Under the pieces are notes generated by a model that worked only from the letters and a program-made list of their open reading frames with translations, was not told the origin of the DNA and did no database searches. Of a stretch of 64,000 nt of DNA, positions 7,254 to 16,526 are shown piece after piece. Position 1 is the stretch's first letter. Each line of letters starts with the position of its first letter. The position numbers were made by a program, and so were the translations under genes. Source of the stretch: Streptomyces sp. NBC_01571 (GTDB lineage Bacteria > Actinomycetota > Actinomycetes > Streptomycetales > Streptomycetaceae); contig NZ_JAPEPZ010000001.1 of assembly GCF_026339875.1 (NCBI RefSeq), forward strand, positions 2,542,001-2,606,000, in the 5' to 3' direction.

Positions 7254-10200
7254 CTACTTCTCGGTGACGCCCGCGGAATCGAACGTCGCCACCTCGTGCA
7301 TGGCGCGCGCCGCGCTCTGCACCACGGGCAGGGCCAGCAGCGCGCCGGTGCCCTCGCCGAGGCGCAGGTCGAGGTCGATCAGCGGGCGCAGGCCCAGCTT
7401 GTTCAGGGCCGCCACATGGCCCGGCTCCGCGCTGCGGTGGCCCGCGATGCAGGCGGCGAGCACCTCGGGGGCGATGGCGCGGGCCACCAGGGCCGCCGCG
7501 CCTGCGCTGACACCGTCCAGGATCACCGGCGTACGGAGGGAGGCACCGCCCAGCAGCAGGCCGACCATCGCCGCGTGTTCGAGGCCGCCGATGGCCGCGA
7601 GGACGCCGATGGGGTCGGCCGGATCCGGCTGGTGGAGTTCGACGGCGCGGCGCACGACCTCGGTCTTGCGGGCCAGGGTCTCGTCGTTGATGCCGGTGCC
7701 CCGGCCCGTCACCTCGGACGGGTCGGCGCCGGTGAAGACCGAGATCAGCGCGGCGGACGCGGTGGTGTTGGCGATGCCCATCTCACCGGTCAGCAGTGCC
7801 TTGTTGCCGGCCGCCACCAGGTCGCGGGCCGTCTCGATGCCCACCTCGATCGCCGCGGTGACCTCCTCGCGGGTCATCGCGGGGCCGGTGGTCATGTCGG
7901 CGGTGCCCGCGCGGACCTTGCGCGGCAGCAGCCCCGGCGTCGCGGGGAGGTCGGAGGCGACGCCCACGTCGACGACGCAGACCTCCGCGCCGACCTGGTT
8001 GGCGAACGCGTTGCAGACCGCGCCGCCCCCCAGGAAGTTGGCCACCATCTGGGCGGTGACCTCCTGCGGCCACGGGGTGACGCCCTGGGCGTGCACGCCG
8101 TGGTCGCCCGCGAAGATCGCGACGGCGGCGGGCTCCGGGATCGGCGGCGGGCACATCCGGGACAGGCCCGACAGCTGCGCCGAGATGATCTCCAGCATGC
8201 CCAGCGCGCCCGCGGGCTTGGTCATCCGCTTCTGCCGCTCCCAGGCCTCGCCGAGCGCCTTGGCGTCCAGCGGGCGGATGTTGGAGACGGTCTCGGCGAG
8301 CAGGTCGTGCGGCTCCTCGCCGGGCAGCGCGCGTCGGCCGTACGTCTCCTCGTGCACGACCCAGGACAGCGGACGGCGCTTGGACCAGCCCGCCTGCATG
8401 AGCTCGGGCTCCTCCGGGAACTCGTCGACGTAGCCGACGCAGAGATACGCCACGACGTCCAGGTGTTCGGGCAGGCCGAGGGCGCGGACCATCTCGCGCT
8501 CGTCGAAGAAGCTGACCCAGCCGACGCCGAGGCCCTCGGCGCGCGCCGCGAGCCACAGGTTCTGGACGGCGAGCGCGGACGAGTACGGGGCCATCTGCGG
8601 CTGGGTGTGCCGGCCCAGGGTGTGGCGGCCGCCGCGGGTCGGGTCGGCGGTGACGACGATGTTCACCGGGGTGTCGAGGATCGCCTCGATCTTCAGTTCC
8701 TTGAACTGCTTGGCACGGCCCTTGGGCAGCGACTTGGCGTACGCCTCGCGCTGGCGTGCCGCCAGTTCGTGCATCGTGCGGCGGGTCTCGGCGGAACGGA
8801 TGACGACGAAGTCCCAGGGCTGGGAGTGGCCCACGGACGGCGCGGTGTGCGCGGCTTCCAGGACCCGCAGCAGGACGTCGTGCGGGATCGGGTCGTTGCG
8901 GAAGCCGTTGCGGATGTCGCGGCGCTCGCGCATCACGCGCAGGACCGCCTCGCGCTCGGCGTCGTCGTAGCCGGGGGCCGCCGGGCCGGTGGACTCTCGT
9001 ACGTCTTCCACTGCGGCCGTGCTCTCTTCCTGGTCGGCGACCTGGGTGTCCAGGTCCTCCGCTTGCTGTGCGACTACGGGTTCCGGGTCCGCGTCGAGCG
9101 GTTCCGGTACGGGGAGTGCCTCGGCCTCGCGGGGTGCGGGCACCGGGGCGACGGGCTCCTCCTCGTGGGCGGGAGCCTCCGGGGTCTGTCCGGGTGCGGC
9201 CTCCGGCAGGTCGGCGAGGACCGGGGCCTGCTCCTGGGCGGAGTCCCCGGCCGGGAGCCACTCCTGCGTGGGCAGCGGCGGCACGGTCATGGCGTGCGGC
9301 GGGGTCGGGGCCAGGTGCGGGGTCGTCGGCACCTGGCCGTCGACGGGTACGAACCGGCCGAGCGAGTCGTCCGCCGAGGGCTCCGCGGAAACGCTCCGGA
9401 AGCCGGCCTCGCCCCGCGCCTCGCCGGAGAGGTCCTCGTCGTGCGGCTGGTTCGCCGCGTGGGACGCATCGCCCTGCGACTGGTTGCCGGCCGCGTGGGA
9501 CGCCTCGGCGGGCGCGGCGACGCCGGCAGGAACGCCGGCGGCGGCCTCGGCGAACGCGGCGTGCGCCTCGGCGGAGGGCGCGAACTGGGCAGCCTGGAGC
9601 GGGAAGGCCCCGACGCCGGGAACCGCCTGGCCGTACGAGTCGTCCGCGGTGTCCGCGGCCGGTGTCCGCGCCTCGGCGGGCTCGTGCGTCAGGGAGGGCA
9701 TGTGGGGGTGCGGGGCGGGCGCGGGCTGCGCGGCCCCGGCGAATCCGACCTCCGCCCCGCCCGCTCGGCCACCTGCCGCGACGTCCGCGAACTGGACGGC
9801 CGACTCCGGGATGTGGACACCGGCGTCGACGAACCGGACCGCGCGGTCCGGGAACCGCGCCGCCTGCTCGGCCGCGTGGGCGGCCTGCTCGACGAAGGGG
9901 ACGGCTTGGTCCGTGAAGTGTGCGGCCTGGTCGGTGACGTGGCCCGCCGGGTCGGCGAGGTGGACGGACGGGTCCGCGACCTCCGGGGCGGTCTGGTGAG
10001 CCGCCTGGTCCTGGGCCGCGGCCCCGTCCTGGACGGGCTGGTCCTGCGCGGCCTGGAACGCCTGGTCGGGGGTCAGGTTCCCTTCGTCCACGGCAATCCC
10101 CGCCGGGGTGACGGCGTGCCCGGCCGCGTGGGCGTCGGACACCTGCTCGGCGGCGTCGTCCGCGGTCGGCTCCGTGTGCGGAACGTCCCCGGCCGCCGTG

Positions 10201-11111
10201 AAGGAGGCGGCGTCGGGGGTCTCCGGGGTCCGAAAGTCCGGCGAGCCCTCCGGCGCGTGGGTGGCCTCCGGTCCCTGCTCCGCACCCGCGTGGGCGAGGT
10301 GGTCCTGTGCCGCCTCGGCCGTGCGGTCGCCGTCCGGTGCCGCGAGAGCCGCGTCCGCGGCCGCAGCATCGACGGCGGCGGGGGACGCGAGTCCCACGTG
10401 CCCGGCCTCTTCCATGGTCGGGTGCGCCAGGGGGGACGCCGCGGACTCCGAGGCTTCGCCAGGCGTCGGCGCCGCCCCGAACGCCGTTTCCGTTCCGGCG
10501 GCGAAGCCGGCCTCGGAGCCCTGTCCCGCGGCCGGGACGACCGTTTCTTCAGCCGTCGGCCCGGGACCGGCGGGCGGAGCCCCCCAGGGCACCGCGCCCT
10601 GCGGCGGGATCTCGGAGAGCTGCGGCACGTCGAGGTACTCGGGCCCCGCCGTCGGCGGACCGGCGTGCCGGACCGCGGCCGCGGGGTTCATCGCGTGGGC
10701 GGGGGTGGCGAGCGGTGCGGAGGCGGGGCCGCGGTCGGCGAGCGAGCGCACCGGGCCCGCGGAGACGTCCGGGGTCGGAGGGCCGAGGTGCAGCGGGCGG
10801 CGCGGCGTGACCGGCTGCGCGGCGGGCGCGGGGCTGGCCCCGCGGACGGCGCTGAGGTCGACCGAGCCGCTGTCCCGGCCCGCCGTCTCGTGCGGCCCGG
10901 GTTCGTGGACGAGGGGCTGGGGGGCCGGTGGGCCCACCTCGTTGCCCCAGGCGCCCTGGGCACCCGGCATGAGGAGCAGGTCGTCGTCCTCGGCGTGATT
11001 CTCGGAGGGGTCGAGGAAGGTGTACGCGTCCGGGGCGGGGGCGCCCGGCTGCTCCACCATGCCTGCGTTCTCCGGCAGTCCCTCGCCCGGGACCTGGCCG
11101 GTGTCGGTCAT
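7254..11111 (-). CDS. cobT: BluB-CobT fusion with long disordered N-terminus
   Basis: A 1285-residue protein. Residues 1-714 are low complexity (Ala, Pro, Glu, His, Gln, Asp) and look disordered. Residues 715 to about 930 resemble BluB, the flavin-destructase of the nitroreductase fold that turns reduced FMN into 5,6-dimethylbenzimidazole (MRERRDIRNGFRNDPIPHDV; APSVGHSQPWDFVVI). Residues about 938-1285 are nicotinate-nucleotide:dimethylbenzimidazole phosphoribosyltransferase (FAGDHGVHAQGVTPWP; catalytic Glu in LRLGEGTGALLALP). The fusion could make the lower ligand of B12 and activate it in one polypeptide. The ATG at 11109-11111 has GAGGGG upstream. Residues 384-446 are nine heptads, listed separately. 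Ordinary CobT is about 350 residues. Confidence 0.9.
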   Translation of the reverse strand: MTDTGQVPGEGLPENAGMVEQPGAPAPDAYTFLDPSENHAEDDDLLLMPGAQGAWGNEVGPPAPQPLVHEPGPHETAGRDSGSVDLSAVRGASPAPAAQPVTPRRPLHLGPPTPDVSAGPVRSLADRGPASAPLATPAHAMNPAAAVRHAGPPTAGPEYLDVPQLSEIPPQGAVPWGAPPAGPGPTAEETVVPAAGQGSEAGFAAGTETAFGAAPTPGEASESAASPLAHPTMEEAGHVGLASPAAVDAAAADAALAAPDGDRTAEAAQDHLAHAGAEQGPEATHAPEGSPDFRTPETPDAASFTAAGDVPHTEPTADDAAEQVSDAHAAGHAVTPAGIAVDEGNLTPDQAFQAAQDQPVQDGAAAQDQAAHQTAPEVADPSVHLADPAGHVTDQAAHFTDQAVPFVEQAAHAAEQAARFPDRAVRFVDAGVHIPESAVQFADVAAGGRAGGAEVGFAGAAQPAPAPHPHMPSLTHEPAEARTPAADTADDSYGQAVPGVGAFPLQAAQFAPSAEAHAAFAEAAAGVPAGVAAPAEASHAAGNQSQGDASHAANQPHDEDLSGEARGEAGFRSVSAEPSADDSLGRFVPVDGQVPTTPHLAPTPPHAMTVPPLPTQEWLPAGDSAQEQAPVLADLPEAAPGQTPEAPAHEEEPVAPVPAPREAEALPVPEPLDADPEPVVAQQAEDLDTQVADQEESTAAVEDVRESTGPAAPGYDDAEREAVLRVMRERRDIRNGFRNDPIPHDVLLRVLEAAHTAPSVGHSQPWDFVVIRSAETRRTMHELAARQREAYAKSLPKGRAKQFKELKIEAILDTPVNIVVTADPTRGGRHTLGRHTQPQMAPYSSALAVQNLWLAARAEGLGVGWVSFFDEREMVRALGLPEHLDVVAYLCVGYVDEFPEEPELMQAGWSKRRPLSWVVHEETYGRRALPGEEPHDLLAETVSNIRPLDAKALGEAWERQKRMTKPAGALGMLEIISAQLSGLSRMCPPPIPEPAAVAIFAGDHGVHAQGVTPWPQEVTAQMVANFLGGGAVCNAFANQVGAEVCVVDVGVASDLPATPGLLPRKVRAGTADMTTGPAMTREEVTAAIEVGIETARDLVAAGNKALLTGEMGIANTTASAALISVFTGADPSEVTGRGTGINDETLARKTEVVRRAVELHQPDPADPIGVLAAIGGLEHAAMVGLLLGGASLRTPVILDGVSAGAAALVARAIAPEVLAACIAGHRSAEPGHVAALNKLGLRPLIDLDLRLGEGTGALLALPVVQSAARAMHEVATFDSAGVTEK
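9774..9962 (-). repeat. nine 21-bp (7-residue) tandem repeats within the BluB-CobT gene
   Basis: These 189 bases encode nine uninterrupted heptads: HLADPAG, HVTDQAA, HFTDQAV, PFVEQAA, HAAEQAA, RFPDRAV, RFVDAGV, HIPESAV, QFADVAA. The pattern is aromatic/hydrophobic at position 2, acidic at 4 and Ala at 6. The DNA copies have diverged while the amino-acid pattern is kept. Confidence 0.85.
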
Positions 11112-11455
11112 GCGTACCCCTCGCCCATCGGTTAGTGCTTCCAAGTCCTGCTCGCCCGGAACGGCGCACCGACCGCCCCACAGTGAAGAACGAGCGGGCG
11201 TGCCCAGCGGCACGAACGACCGGCCAACAAAGACGACAAAGCCATTAACTGGCATTGTCCCGGTCGTCCGACCCTCGCGACAGCTTGATCCGCGACGGCC
11301 CGCTGTGGACTGCGCCACGTTGCGCGTCCTCCGGTTCTGCCGTACCACACTCGCCTCAAAACGGGCGCGTTTTCCGGACATTGGCCTACGAAAGGCCGAG
11401 CGTCCGGAGCGGTACAACGATCGGCCAGCCTACCGCGCGCGGTACGACAACAGGA
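11112..11455 (-). other. 344-bp spacer between cobL and bluB-cobT, with hairpins
   Basis: No gene is visible. Two adjacent inverted repeats lie at 11358-11408: AAAACG/CGTTTT, and a branched hairpin with outer arms TCCGGAC/GTCCGGA around GGCCT/AGGCC. On the leftward strand they follow the cobL stop by about 50 nt and could terminate cobL. The rest should contain the promoter of the fusion gene. I looked for a cobalamin riboswitch B12 box and did not find one. Confidence 0.5.
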
Positions 11456-12667
11456 TCACGGGTTGCGATCGGGAAGCCGGCCCGTGAGCAGGAACGCGAC
11501 GCTGCGCTCCGTCTCCGTCCAGGCCCTCGTGTCGAGTTCGACGGACTGGATGAGGGCGCACTCGACCTGGTAGCCGTGCTCGGTGAGGTTGCGGCCGATG
11601 AGTTCGGCCGCGTCGCGGGTCGCCGCGTGCGTCACGATGCGCTGCGGACGGCGGTCGGCGACCGCGGAGACGACGTCCGCTCCCCCGCCACCCACCCGCA
11701 CGACGTCCGGTTCGGGGAGGTTCTCCAGGACGTGCGGGGCGTCGCCGTGCACGATCTGCATCTGCACGCCGTAGCGGCGGGCGGAGTCCTCGGTGCGCGT
11801 GCAGGCCACCAGGTCGCGGTCGACCGCGAGGACCGCGGCGCCGGTGCGCGCGGCCTCGGTTGCGAAGGCACCGCTGCCGGAGCCGATGTCCCACACCAGG
11901 TCCCCCAGGCGCGGACCCAGGCGGGCGAGTTGCGCGGCGCGCAGCAGATCCGTTTCGCCTTCTCCGAGCGCGCCGCCGTACGCCTCGGCGGGCAGCGCCC
12001 AGCCGCGCGGTTCGGTGGCCGGGTCGCGTCCGGCGATCCAGCCGCCGTCCTCGGCCGCGGCCACGAAGCCGCCGATGACGATGACGACGTTGGGGTCGCG
12101 CCAGGTGTGGTCGGCGGCCTTGTCGGAGGTGAGGATCGTGACCCGCTCGCGCGCGGTGCCGAGTTCCTCGCAGATGACGAAGGTGCGGTGGACACCTTCG
12201 AGGAGCAGGCCGAGCTCGGCGGGACCCGCACCGGGTGAGGTGAGGACGGCCACCTTGGTATGCGCTCGGCATACGTTCACCGCGCGTCGCAGGGAGCGGC
12301 CGTGTGCCACGACCACATGTGCGTCGTCCCAGGGCATTCCGGCGCGGGCGAAGGCGGCGGCGACCGAGGAAACGGCGGGCACGACCTCGACCTCGAGGCC
12401 GAACTCGGGAGCGCGCAGGGTGCGTACGACGCCGAAGAAGCCGGGGTCCCCGTCGGCGAGGACGACGGCGCTGCCCCGGTGGCCCGCGATGCGGCGGGCG
12501 GCGAGGGCGACGCTGCCGAGCCGGATGCGCTCGGCGGCCCCGGGCACCTCGGGGAGCGTCAGATGGTGTGCCGCTCCGGCCACCAGGGTGGCCGCGCCGA
12601 GGGCGGAGCGTGCCGCCGCGGTCAGGGGGGAGCCGTCCCAGCCGATCACCGTGACCCGGTCGGCCAT
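11456..12667 (-). CDS. cobL: precorrin-6Y C5,15-methyltransferase (decarboxylating)
   Basis: A 403-residue fusion of the CbiE and CbiT activities. The N-terminal half is a tetrapyrrole methylase (VTVIGWDGSPLT; ADGDPGFFG; VPAVSSVAAAFARAGMPWDDA). The C-terminal half, from about 230, is a SAM-binding Rossmann domain (LVWDIGSGSGAFATEAAR; AVDRD). Together they methylate C5 and C15 and remove the acetate side-chain carboxyl in the corrin pathway. Length matches known CobL. ATG at 12665-12667. It lies upstream of bluB-cobT and cobA on the same strand but is separated by hundreds of bases, so a single transcript is not certain. Confidence 0.92.
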   Translation of the reverse strand: MADRVTVIGWDGSPLTAAARSALGAATLVAGAAHHLTLPEVPGAAERIRLGSVALAARRIAGHRGSAVVLADGDPGFFGVVRTLRAPEFGLEVEVVPAVSSVAAAFARAGMPWDDAHVVVAHGRSLRRAVNVCRAHTKVAVLTSPGAGPAELGLLLEGVHRTFVICEELGTARERVTILTSDKAADHTWRDPNVVIVIGGFVAAAEDGGWIAGRDPATEPRGWALPAEAYGGALGEGETDLLRAAQLARLGPRLGDLVWDIGSGSGAFATEAARTGAAVLAVDRDLVACTRTEDSARRYGVQMQIVHGDAPHVLENLPEPDVVRVGGGGADVVSAVADRRPQRIVTHAATRDAAELIGRNLTEHGYQVECALIQSVELDTRAWTETERSVAFLLTGRLPDRNP

Positions 12668-12958
12668 CGTCGTCAGTCTCCAGGGGGTCTTCGCAGGTCG
12701 TCAAGGGGCAGCCCGTGGGTGGGCTCCGTGAGGGTACCTGGCGTTGCCCGACGGGGCCGCGCGCGGGTCCCACCGGGTGTGAACGGTGCCGTCGGGGGGA
12801 GCGGTGGGTCGGGGCGGGAGGGGTTCCGAAGGGCGCGCGCGGTTGCCCGGCTCCGGCAGCGGGAGCCCCCGGGGTTCGGGTCCGGGTCGCCTTCGTGTTC
12901 AGTCATCTGTTCAGTTGTGCGATCCGTCCCGTGTTCCGTTATGTGTTCCGTTGCGTCT

Positions 12959-13597
12959 TCAGTTCCAGTCGGAGAACGACGTGAAACCGCTGGAGTCGGC
13001 GAGTTGTTCGCCGACGCCGTCGAGATCCTCCGGGAGGAGGCTCCAGACGATGAAGTCGGTGCGGTGGTCGACCCAGCGGCCGTCCTCGGTGCGGCTGTGC
13101 GCTATGCACGCGTTGCGCAGCACACCCTCGCTGATGCAGCCGATCTTCTGGGCGACCTGCTGGGAGGCGGTGTTGTCGGCCGCCGTGCGCACCTCGATGC
13201 GCTCGAACTTCTGCTCCCTGAACAGCCATTGGGCGGTGGCGAGCGACGCCTCGGAGGCGTAGCCCTCGCCGCGGGCCCAGGGGGCGATGACGTAGGAGAG
13301 TTCGGTGGAGCGGATGTGCCAGTTCGTCCTGCCGAGCTGAATGATGCCGACCAGCCGCTGGGTGAGGAACTCGGTGACGGCGAGGTCGAGGCCGCGGCCC
13401 GCGGTGCGTTCCGCGGGCGCGTACTCGCTGATCCAGGTGCGGGCGCCGTCCTCGGTGAAGGGCTGGGGCACGTCGGTCCAGGCCGCGACCTGCTCGTCGT
13501 TCATCATTTCGGCCAGGGCGGGGACGTCGTCCTCGTCGAGCGCGCGCAGGACCAACCGCTCCGTGCTGATGGAGATGTCGGGGAAGGTGCTAGTCAT
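12959..13597 (-). CDS. GNAT N-acetyltransferase (RimJ/RimL type)
   Basis: A 212-residue acyl-CoA-dependent acetyltransferase. The opening ISTERLVLRALDEDDVPALAEM and the acetyl-CoA site RGEGYASEASLATAQWLF, followed by VRTAADNTASQQVAQKIGC, are typical of the RimJ/RimL branch, which acetylates protein N-termini or small amines. Substrate unknown. The ATG at 13595-13597 (MTSTFPDIS) has GGAGCGG upstream. The 290 bases between it and cobL hold no recognisable gene. Confidence 0.85.
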   Translation of the reverse strand: MTSTFPDISISTERLVLRALDEDDVPALAEMMNDEQVAAWTDVPQPFTEDGARTWISEYAPAERTAGRGLDLAVTEFLTQRLVGIIQLGRTNWHIRSTELSYVIAPWARGEGYASEASLATAQWLFREQKFERIEVRTAADNTASQQVAQKIGCISEGVLRNACIAHSRTEDGRWVDHRTDFIVWSLLPEDLDGVGEQLADSSGFTSFSDWN

Positions 13598-13785
13598 GCG
13601 CCGCTCCGTAACCGTCGGGGACTTCGGGCCGTCGGAACCTGCGGGCCCGCTGAACTGCCCAGCATGCAGCATGAAAGCACCGAACCGCACCACGGGGTCC
13701 TCCCCCAACTGCCCGAAGGGGAGCAGGGAAGGACCACCGGGTGCGGTTGTGGTCGCCGCGCGGCGGCACGGTGCGCCGGGACGGA

Positions 13786-14613
13786 TCAGAACGAGGGGAT
13801 GACCGAGCCCGCGTACTTGTCCTCGATGAACTTCTTGACCTCGGGCGAGGTGAGGAGCTTGGCGAGCTTCTTCACCCGCGGGTCGTTCTCGTTGCCCTTC
13901 TTGACGGCGAGGAAGTTGCCGTACGGGTTGTTCTTCGCCGACTCCAGGACGAGGGCGTCCTTGGCGGGCTTGAGGCCGGCGGATATGGCGTAGTTGCCGT
14001 TGATGACGGCCGCGTCCACGTCGTCCAGGGAGCGCGGGGTCTGGGCCGCCTCGACCTCCTTGAACTTGAGGTTCTTCGGGTTCTTGGAGATGTCCTGCGG
14101 GGTCGCCTCGTTGCCGGCGCCGTCCTTGAGGGTGATGAGCCCCTTGGAGGCGAGCAGCTTCAGGGCGCGCGCCTCGTTGACGGCGTCGTTCGGGACCGCG
14201 ACGGTCGCACCGCTCTTCAGGGCGTCGGCGCTCTTCACCTTGTGGGAGTAGAGGCCGAGCGGCTCCAGGTGCACCGTGACGACGGGCACGATGTGGGTGC
14301 CGCGCTTCTTGTTGAAGTCGTCCAGGTACGGCTGGTTCTGGAAGTAATTGGCGTCCACCGAGCCGTCCTCGGTCGCCGTGTTCGGGACGATGTAGTCCTG
14401 GAACTCCTTGACCTCCAGGTCGAGGCCCGCCTTCTTCGCCAGGTTCTTCTTGACGAAGTTGAGGATCTCGGCGTGCGGGGTCGGGCTCGCGGCGACGATC
14501 AGCGGGCCGCTCGTGTCGGAGGCGGAGTCCTTGTCCGAGCCGCAGGCGGAGAGGCCGAGGGTGAGGGCTCCGGCGGCGAGGACGGCGGTGGTGATCTTGG
14601 CAGTGTTACGCAC
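13786..14613 (-). CDS. metQ: methionine ABC transporter substrate-binding lipoprotein
   Basis: A 275-residue NlpA/MetQ-type lipoprotein. It begins with a basic n-region, a hydrophobic stretch and the lipobox LSAC (Cys24), so it is lipid-anchored outside the membrane. The mature part has family signatures PHAEILNFV, FQDYIVPNTA, DANYFQNQPYLD and VPNDAVNEARALKLL. It captures methionine for the MetI-MetN importer encoded directly upstream. The start is a GTG (14611-14613) with AGGAAAGG about 8 nt before it. It is the last gene of the metN-metI-metQ unit. Confidence 0.93.
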   Translation of the reverse strand: MRNTAKITTAVLAAGALTLGLSACGSDKDSASDTSGPLIVAASPTPHAEILNFVKKNLAKKAGLDLEVKEFQDYIVPNTATEDGSVDANYFQNQPYLDDFNKKRGTHIVPVVTVHLEPLGLYSHKVKSADALKSGATVAVPNDAVNEARALKLLASKGLITLKDGAGNEATPQDISKNPKNLKFKEVEAAQTPRSLDDVDAAVINGNYAISAGLKPAKDALVLESAKNNPYGNFLAVKKGNENDPRVKKLAKLLTSPEVKKFIEDKYAGSVIPSF

Positions 14614-14671
14614 GAAAAGTGCCTTTCCTGAGGGGTGGAGCGTCCCCGTGTTCGGGTGGGACGGGGAAGTC

Positions 14672-14709
14672 TGCGGGTGGGGGTGAGGTATGCGGGTGGG
14701 GGTGAGGAG
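14672..14709. repeat. 19-bp tandem duplication in the metI-metQ spacer
   Basis: Two adjacent 19-bp copies (TGCGGGTGGGGGTGAGGTA and TGCGGGTGGGGGTGAGGAG) lie between the metI stop and the metQ start. The strand with these G runs is opposite to transcription, so the mRNA is C-rich here. Confidence 0.7.
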
Positions 14710-14724
14710 TTCGGGCGGCCCGGC

Positions 14725-15495
14725 TCAGACGGCCTTGCCGGCGTCGGCGGTGGCGGCCTCCGCGGTGGCGCCGGCCTCCGCGGTCGTCGGCGTCCCGGCC
14801 TTCAGCAGCCGGAGCTTCGGCGCGGCGCCGGAGTGGCCGCCTCGTCGGTGCAGACGGCGGGCGGCGTAGTCGCCGGCGAACTGGATGACGGAGATGACCA
14901 CGGCGAGGATCGCCACGGTGATCCACATCAGTCCGGTCTCGAAACGCTGGTAGCCATAGCGGATGGCGATGTCGCCGAGGCCTCCGGCGCCGACGGTGCC
15001 CGCCATGGCCGAGTAGCCGATGAGCGCGACGACGGTGGTGGTCGCCGAGGAGATCAGCGAGGGCAGCGACTCCGGTACGAGCACCCTGCGCACGACGGTC
15101 CAGGTGTTGCCGCCCATGGACTGCACGGCCTCGACGAGGCCGCCGTCCACCTCGCGGACGGCCGTCTCGACGAGCCGCGCGAAGAACGGGATCGCACCGA
15201 TGGCGAGCGGCACGATCGCCGCCTCGCGACCGATCGTCGTTCCCGTGATCGTGCGCGTGAAGTTCATCAGCGCGACCATCAGGATGATGAACGGGAGCGA
15301 GCGGGCGATGTTCACGACCTGCCCGATGACCTTGTTCGCGGCGATGTTCTGCAGGAGTCCGCCGCGGTCGGTGAGGACGAGCAGGAGGCCGAGGGGCAGC
15401 CCCCCGACGACCGCGATCAGCGTGGACCAGCCGACCATGTAGAGCGTGTCCCAACACGCCTGGGACAGCAGCGGCTGCATCTCCGACCAGGTCAC
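14725..15495 (-). CDS. metI: methionine ABC transporter permease
   Basis: A 256-residue MetI-type permease with about five transmembrane helices (for example WSTLIAVVGGLPLGLLLVL and MWITVAILAVVISVIQFAG). The EAA loop that contacts the ATPase reads EAVQSMGGNTWTVVRRVLVPES. The C-terminal 35 residues are Ala/Thr-rich and unusual for the family. The GTG start overlaps the metN stop by 4 bp, so the two are translationally coupled. Confidence 0.93.
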   Translation of the reverse strand: MTWSEMQPLLSQACWDTLYMVGWSTLIAVVGGLPLGLLLVLTDRGGLLQNIAANKVIGQVVNIARSLPFIILMVALMNFTRTITGTTIGREAAIVPLAIGAIPFFARLVETAVREVDGGLVEAVQSMGGNTWTVVRRVLVPESLPSLISSATTTVVALIGYSAMAGTVGAGGLGDIAIRYGYQRFETGLMWITVAILAVVISVIQFAGDYAARRLHRRGGHSGAAPKLRLLKAGTPTTAEAGATAEAATADAGKAV

Positions 15496-16526
15496 TTGGC
15501 ACCGTCCTTCACGAGTGCGGGCTCCTGGCCCTGGATGTCGATCTGCAGGCCCTGCTCGCGCAGGAACCCGATCGGCACGACGTTCTCGTCGTAGCGGCCG
15601 GGCAGTTCGATGCGCATCCGGCCGACCTGCTTGCCGCCGACGGTGTCCATCGCGGCACCGAGGATCGAGATGTCGATGTTGTAGGTGCGGGAGAGCTGCG
15701 AGATGACGGGCTGTGTCGCGGCCTCTCCGTGGAAGGTGACGTCGATGACCGTGCGGTCGTCGCCGGAGGCGTCGCCGCTGACCGGGAAGAGCGCGGAGGC
15801 CAGCTCGGATCCGGGCGTCGCGAGCAGTTCACCGACCGTGCCCGACTCGACGATGCGGCCGTTCTCCATCAGCGCGGCCGAGTCGCAGACCGTCTTGACG
15901 ACGTCCATCTCGTGGGTGATGAGCAGGACGGTCAGACCCAGCTGCCGGTTCAGGTCGCGGATCAGCTGGAGGATGGAGCGGGTGGTCTCGGGGTCGAGGG
16001 CGCTGGTGGCCTCGTCGGAGAGCAGCACCTTGGGGTCGCCGGCCAGGGCACGGGCGATGCCGACGCGCTGCTTCTGGCCGCCGGAGAGCTGTGCGGGGTA
16101 GACCTTCGCCTTGTCGGACAGACCGACCAGGTCGAGCAGACCGAGCGCCTTGGCGGAACGCTCCTTCCCGGAGATGCCGAGGATCTCGAGGGGCAGCTCG
16201 ACGTTCTCCTGGACGGTCCGCGAGGACAGCAGGTTGAAGTGCTGGAAGACCATGCCGATACGGCTGCGCGCCTGGCGGAGCTCCTTGCCGGCGCGCGGAC
16301 CGCGTCCGACGAGCGCGGTGAGGTCCTGTCCGGCGACGGTGACCGTGCCGGCGGTGGGGCGTTCCAAGAGGTTGACGCAGCGGATGAGCGAGGACTTGCC
16401 GGCGCCGGACTGGCCGATGACGCCGTACACCTCGCCTTCGCGGACATGCAGATCGACGCCGTCGAGGGCGGTCACTTCTCGGCCGCGCGAGCGGTAGACC
16501 TTGGTGAGGCCCGTTGTCGTGATCAC
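15492..16526 (-). CDS. metN: methionine ABC transporter ATPase
   Basis: A 344-residue ABC ATPase that powers methionine import. Walker A is GQSGAGKSS, the signature LSGGQKQR, Walker B VLLSDEATSAL, and the switch His is in LLITHEMD. The last 90 residues (VIDVTFHGEAATQPVISQLS onward) form the NIL domain that senses methionine and inhibits transport. The GTG at 16524-16526 (VITTTGLTKVYRS) is preferred because GGAAA lies just upstream; a GTG at 16541 adds five residues and has no binding site. The gene follows a long leader with a Cys/Met-rich small ORF. Confidence 0.93.
   Translation of the reverse strand: MITTTGLTKVYRSRGREVTALDGVDLHVREGEVYGVIGQSGAGKSSLIRCVNLLERPTAGTVTVAGQDLTALVGRGPRAGKELRQARSRIGMVFQHFNLLSSRTVQENVELPLEILGISGKERSAKALGLLDLVGLSDKAKVYPAQLSGGQKQRVGIARALAGDPKVLLSDEATSALDPETTRSILQLIRDLNRQLGLTVLLITHEMDVVKTVCDSAALMENGRIVESGTVGELLATPGSELASALFPVSGDASGDDRTVIDVTFHGEAATQPVISQLSRTYNIDISILGAAMDTVGGKQVGRMRIELPGRYDENVVPIGFLREQGLQIDIQGQEPALVKDGAK

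Noticed and set aside
7134..11135. 1333-codon rightward ORF opposite bluB-cobT
   Set aside because: It is the antisense shadow of a real gene with all recognised motifs on the leftward strand; its Arg/Gly-rich composition is typical of such shadows.
7026..11455. Cobalamin riboswitch for the cob genes
   Set aside because: I checked upstream of cobA, bluB-cobT and cobL for a B12-box-like sequence and saw none; control may lie elsewhere.
12668..12958. Regulatory RNA in the cobL upstream gap
   Set aside because: Only short GTTCCGTT direct repeats are seen; no stable conserved-looking structure could be supported.
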